Shown piece by piece: positions 13,334-13,897 of a stretch of DNA of 13,897 nt. The notes below the pieces were generated by a model, which was not told the DNA's origin, ran no database searches, and was given only the letters and a program-made list of their open reading frames with translations. Made by a program: the position numbers and the translations under genes. Source of the stretch: Bacteroidota bacterium (GTDB lineage Bacteria > Bacteroidota > Bacteroidia > Chitinophagales > Chitinophagaceae). The stretch is from contig JAKPBL010000517.1 in the NCBI GenBank assembly GCA_029778965.1, positions 1-13,897 of the forward strand. The letters run 5' to 3'. Every line of letters begins with the position of its first letter. The stretch's first letter is position 1.

Positions 13334-13897
13334 ATGGGTAGCACATTGTGCCTGGATTTTGGTAATACACGACAGAAATACGCTTTTTTCACCGGTGATA
13401 AGCTGGCAGAACAAGGCGTGCTGCACGAAGGGGAAGAAGCGCTGCAGGCGGTAATCGCACGGCTGAAGCCCGATTACAGCATACTTTCCTCCGTAATTGA
13501 TCATTCGCCCGCGGTGGAAGCCTTACTGGCGGCGCATACCCGTTTCCACCTGCTGAACAGCAGTTCCAAGCTGCCGTTTACTACACCAGTAGGCAAACCT
13601 TCTACCATCGGGGCCGATCGCCTGGCCATCTGTGCGGCGGCAGTCAGCCTTTTCCCCGGAAAAAACAACCTGGCCATCGCCCTCGGCACCTGTATCACCT
13701 ATAATTTCATCAGCTACCGGCACGAGTTCCTGGGGGGCGGTATTTCCCCGGGTATGGACATCCGCTTCCGGAGCCTGCGCGATTATACGGCAAAGCTGCC
13801 ACTGGTGGAAGAAGACTGGAATTTCCCGCTGGTGGGCTATGATACGGAAACCAATATCACCAGCGGCGTAATACTCGGTATGGCGAAGGAGATCGAC
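13334..13897 (+). CDS. coaX: Type III pantothenate kinase, 3' end missing
   Basis: The 188 visible residues begin at ATG 13334 (MGSTLCLDFGNTRQKYA). This holds the ASKHA-fold phosphate-1 motif DFGNT. GADRLA follows, with Asp95 as the likely catalytic base, then ALGTCITYN (phosphate-2 region) and GGGISPGM, all in the order of CoaX. The enzyme phosphorylates pantothenate, the first step of coenzyme A synthesis, in the cytoplasm, and differs from the CoaA and PanK-II types. Two acidic residues usual in the family are changed: the Asp of VDxGT is Ala116 here, and the Asp ending GTxxTxD is Asn124. The reading frame stays open at the window end, so about a quarter of the protein is probably missing. 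It sits 2 nt after the LON-domain gene. Confidence 0.88.
   Translation, partial: MGSTLCLDFGNTRQKYAFFTGDKLAEQGVLHEGEEALQAVIARLKPDYSILSSVIDHSPAVEALLAAHTRFHLLNSSSKLPFTTPVGKPSTIGADRLAICAAAVSLFPGKNNLAIALGTCITYNFISYRHEFLGGGISPGMDIRFRSLRDYTAKLPLVEEDWNFPLVGYDTETNITSGVILGMAKEID

Overview
The window looks like chromosomal DNA of a Bacteroidota species, most likely close to Chitinophagaceae. The pointers are a flexirubin/aryl-polyene-type pigment operon, an outer-membrane beta-barrel receptor with an N-terminal carboxypeptidase-regulatory-like domain, a large secreted metzincin-like protease of a type common in this phylum, promoter boxes matching the Bacteroidota TAnnTTTG consensus, and weak Shine-Dalgarno signals. 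The lineage assignment is inference from gene content; no rRNA or tRNA gene is visible.

Region 1 (1-6194, + strand) is the 3' part of a gapless operon of nine genes. In order: a halogenase-like flavoenzyme (5' end outside the window), a short degenerate ketosynthase-like protein, an acyl carrier protein, a full catalytic ketosynthase, a chain-length-factor-like ketosynthase without catalytic residues, a membrane-anchored NodB-type deacetylase, a LolA-like periplasmic carrier, a lipoprotein that may be LolB-like, and a hotdog-fold 3-hydroxyacyl-ACP dehydratase. Every junction is an overlap or a 1-nt gap. ACP, ketosynthase, CLF-like partner and dehydratase together would build a polyene acyl chain on the carrier protein. 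The flavoenzyme could tailor the aryl end, and the Lol-like pair could move the lipid-like product towards the outer membrane.

Region 2 (6199-9764, - strand) holds an AAA ATPase with a C-terminal DUF4143/PD-(D/E)xK-like part, whose stop lies 4 bp from the convergent end of the pigment operon. It is preceded by an outer-membrane beta-barrel receptor gene. A perfect 21-bp inverted repeat with a 3-nt centre abuts the probable ATPase start codon.

Region 3 (9765-9953) is a divergent intergenic region. It carries a perfect 20-bp palindrome placed like an operator for the receptor gene, and a TAnnTTTG box exactly 4 nt upstream of the ATG on each side, which suggests leaderless or nearly leaderless transcripts.

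Region 4 (9954-13897, + strand) contains a small exported/membrane CxxC protein, a secreted zinc metalloprotease with a full metzincin-type signature, a stand-alone LON-substrate-binding-domain protein, and the 5' part of a type III pantothenate kinase gene (coaX) cut by the window end.

I see no CRISPR array, transposase, integrase or stable RNA gene. The most unusual structures are the ATPase-start palindrome, the operator-like palindrome with twin promoter boxes, and the degenerate ketosynthases and Lol-like pair inside the pigment operon.
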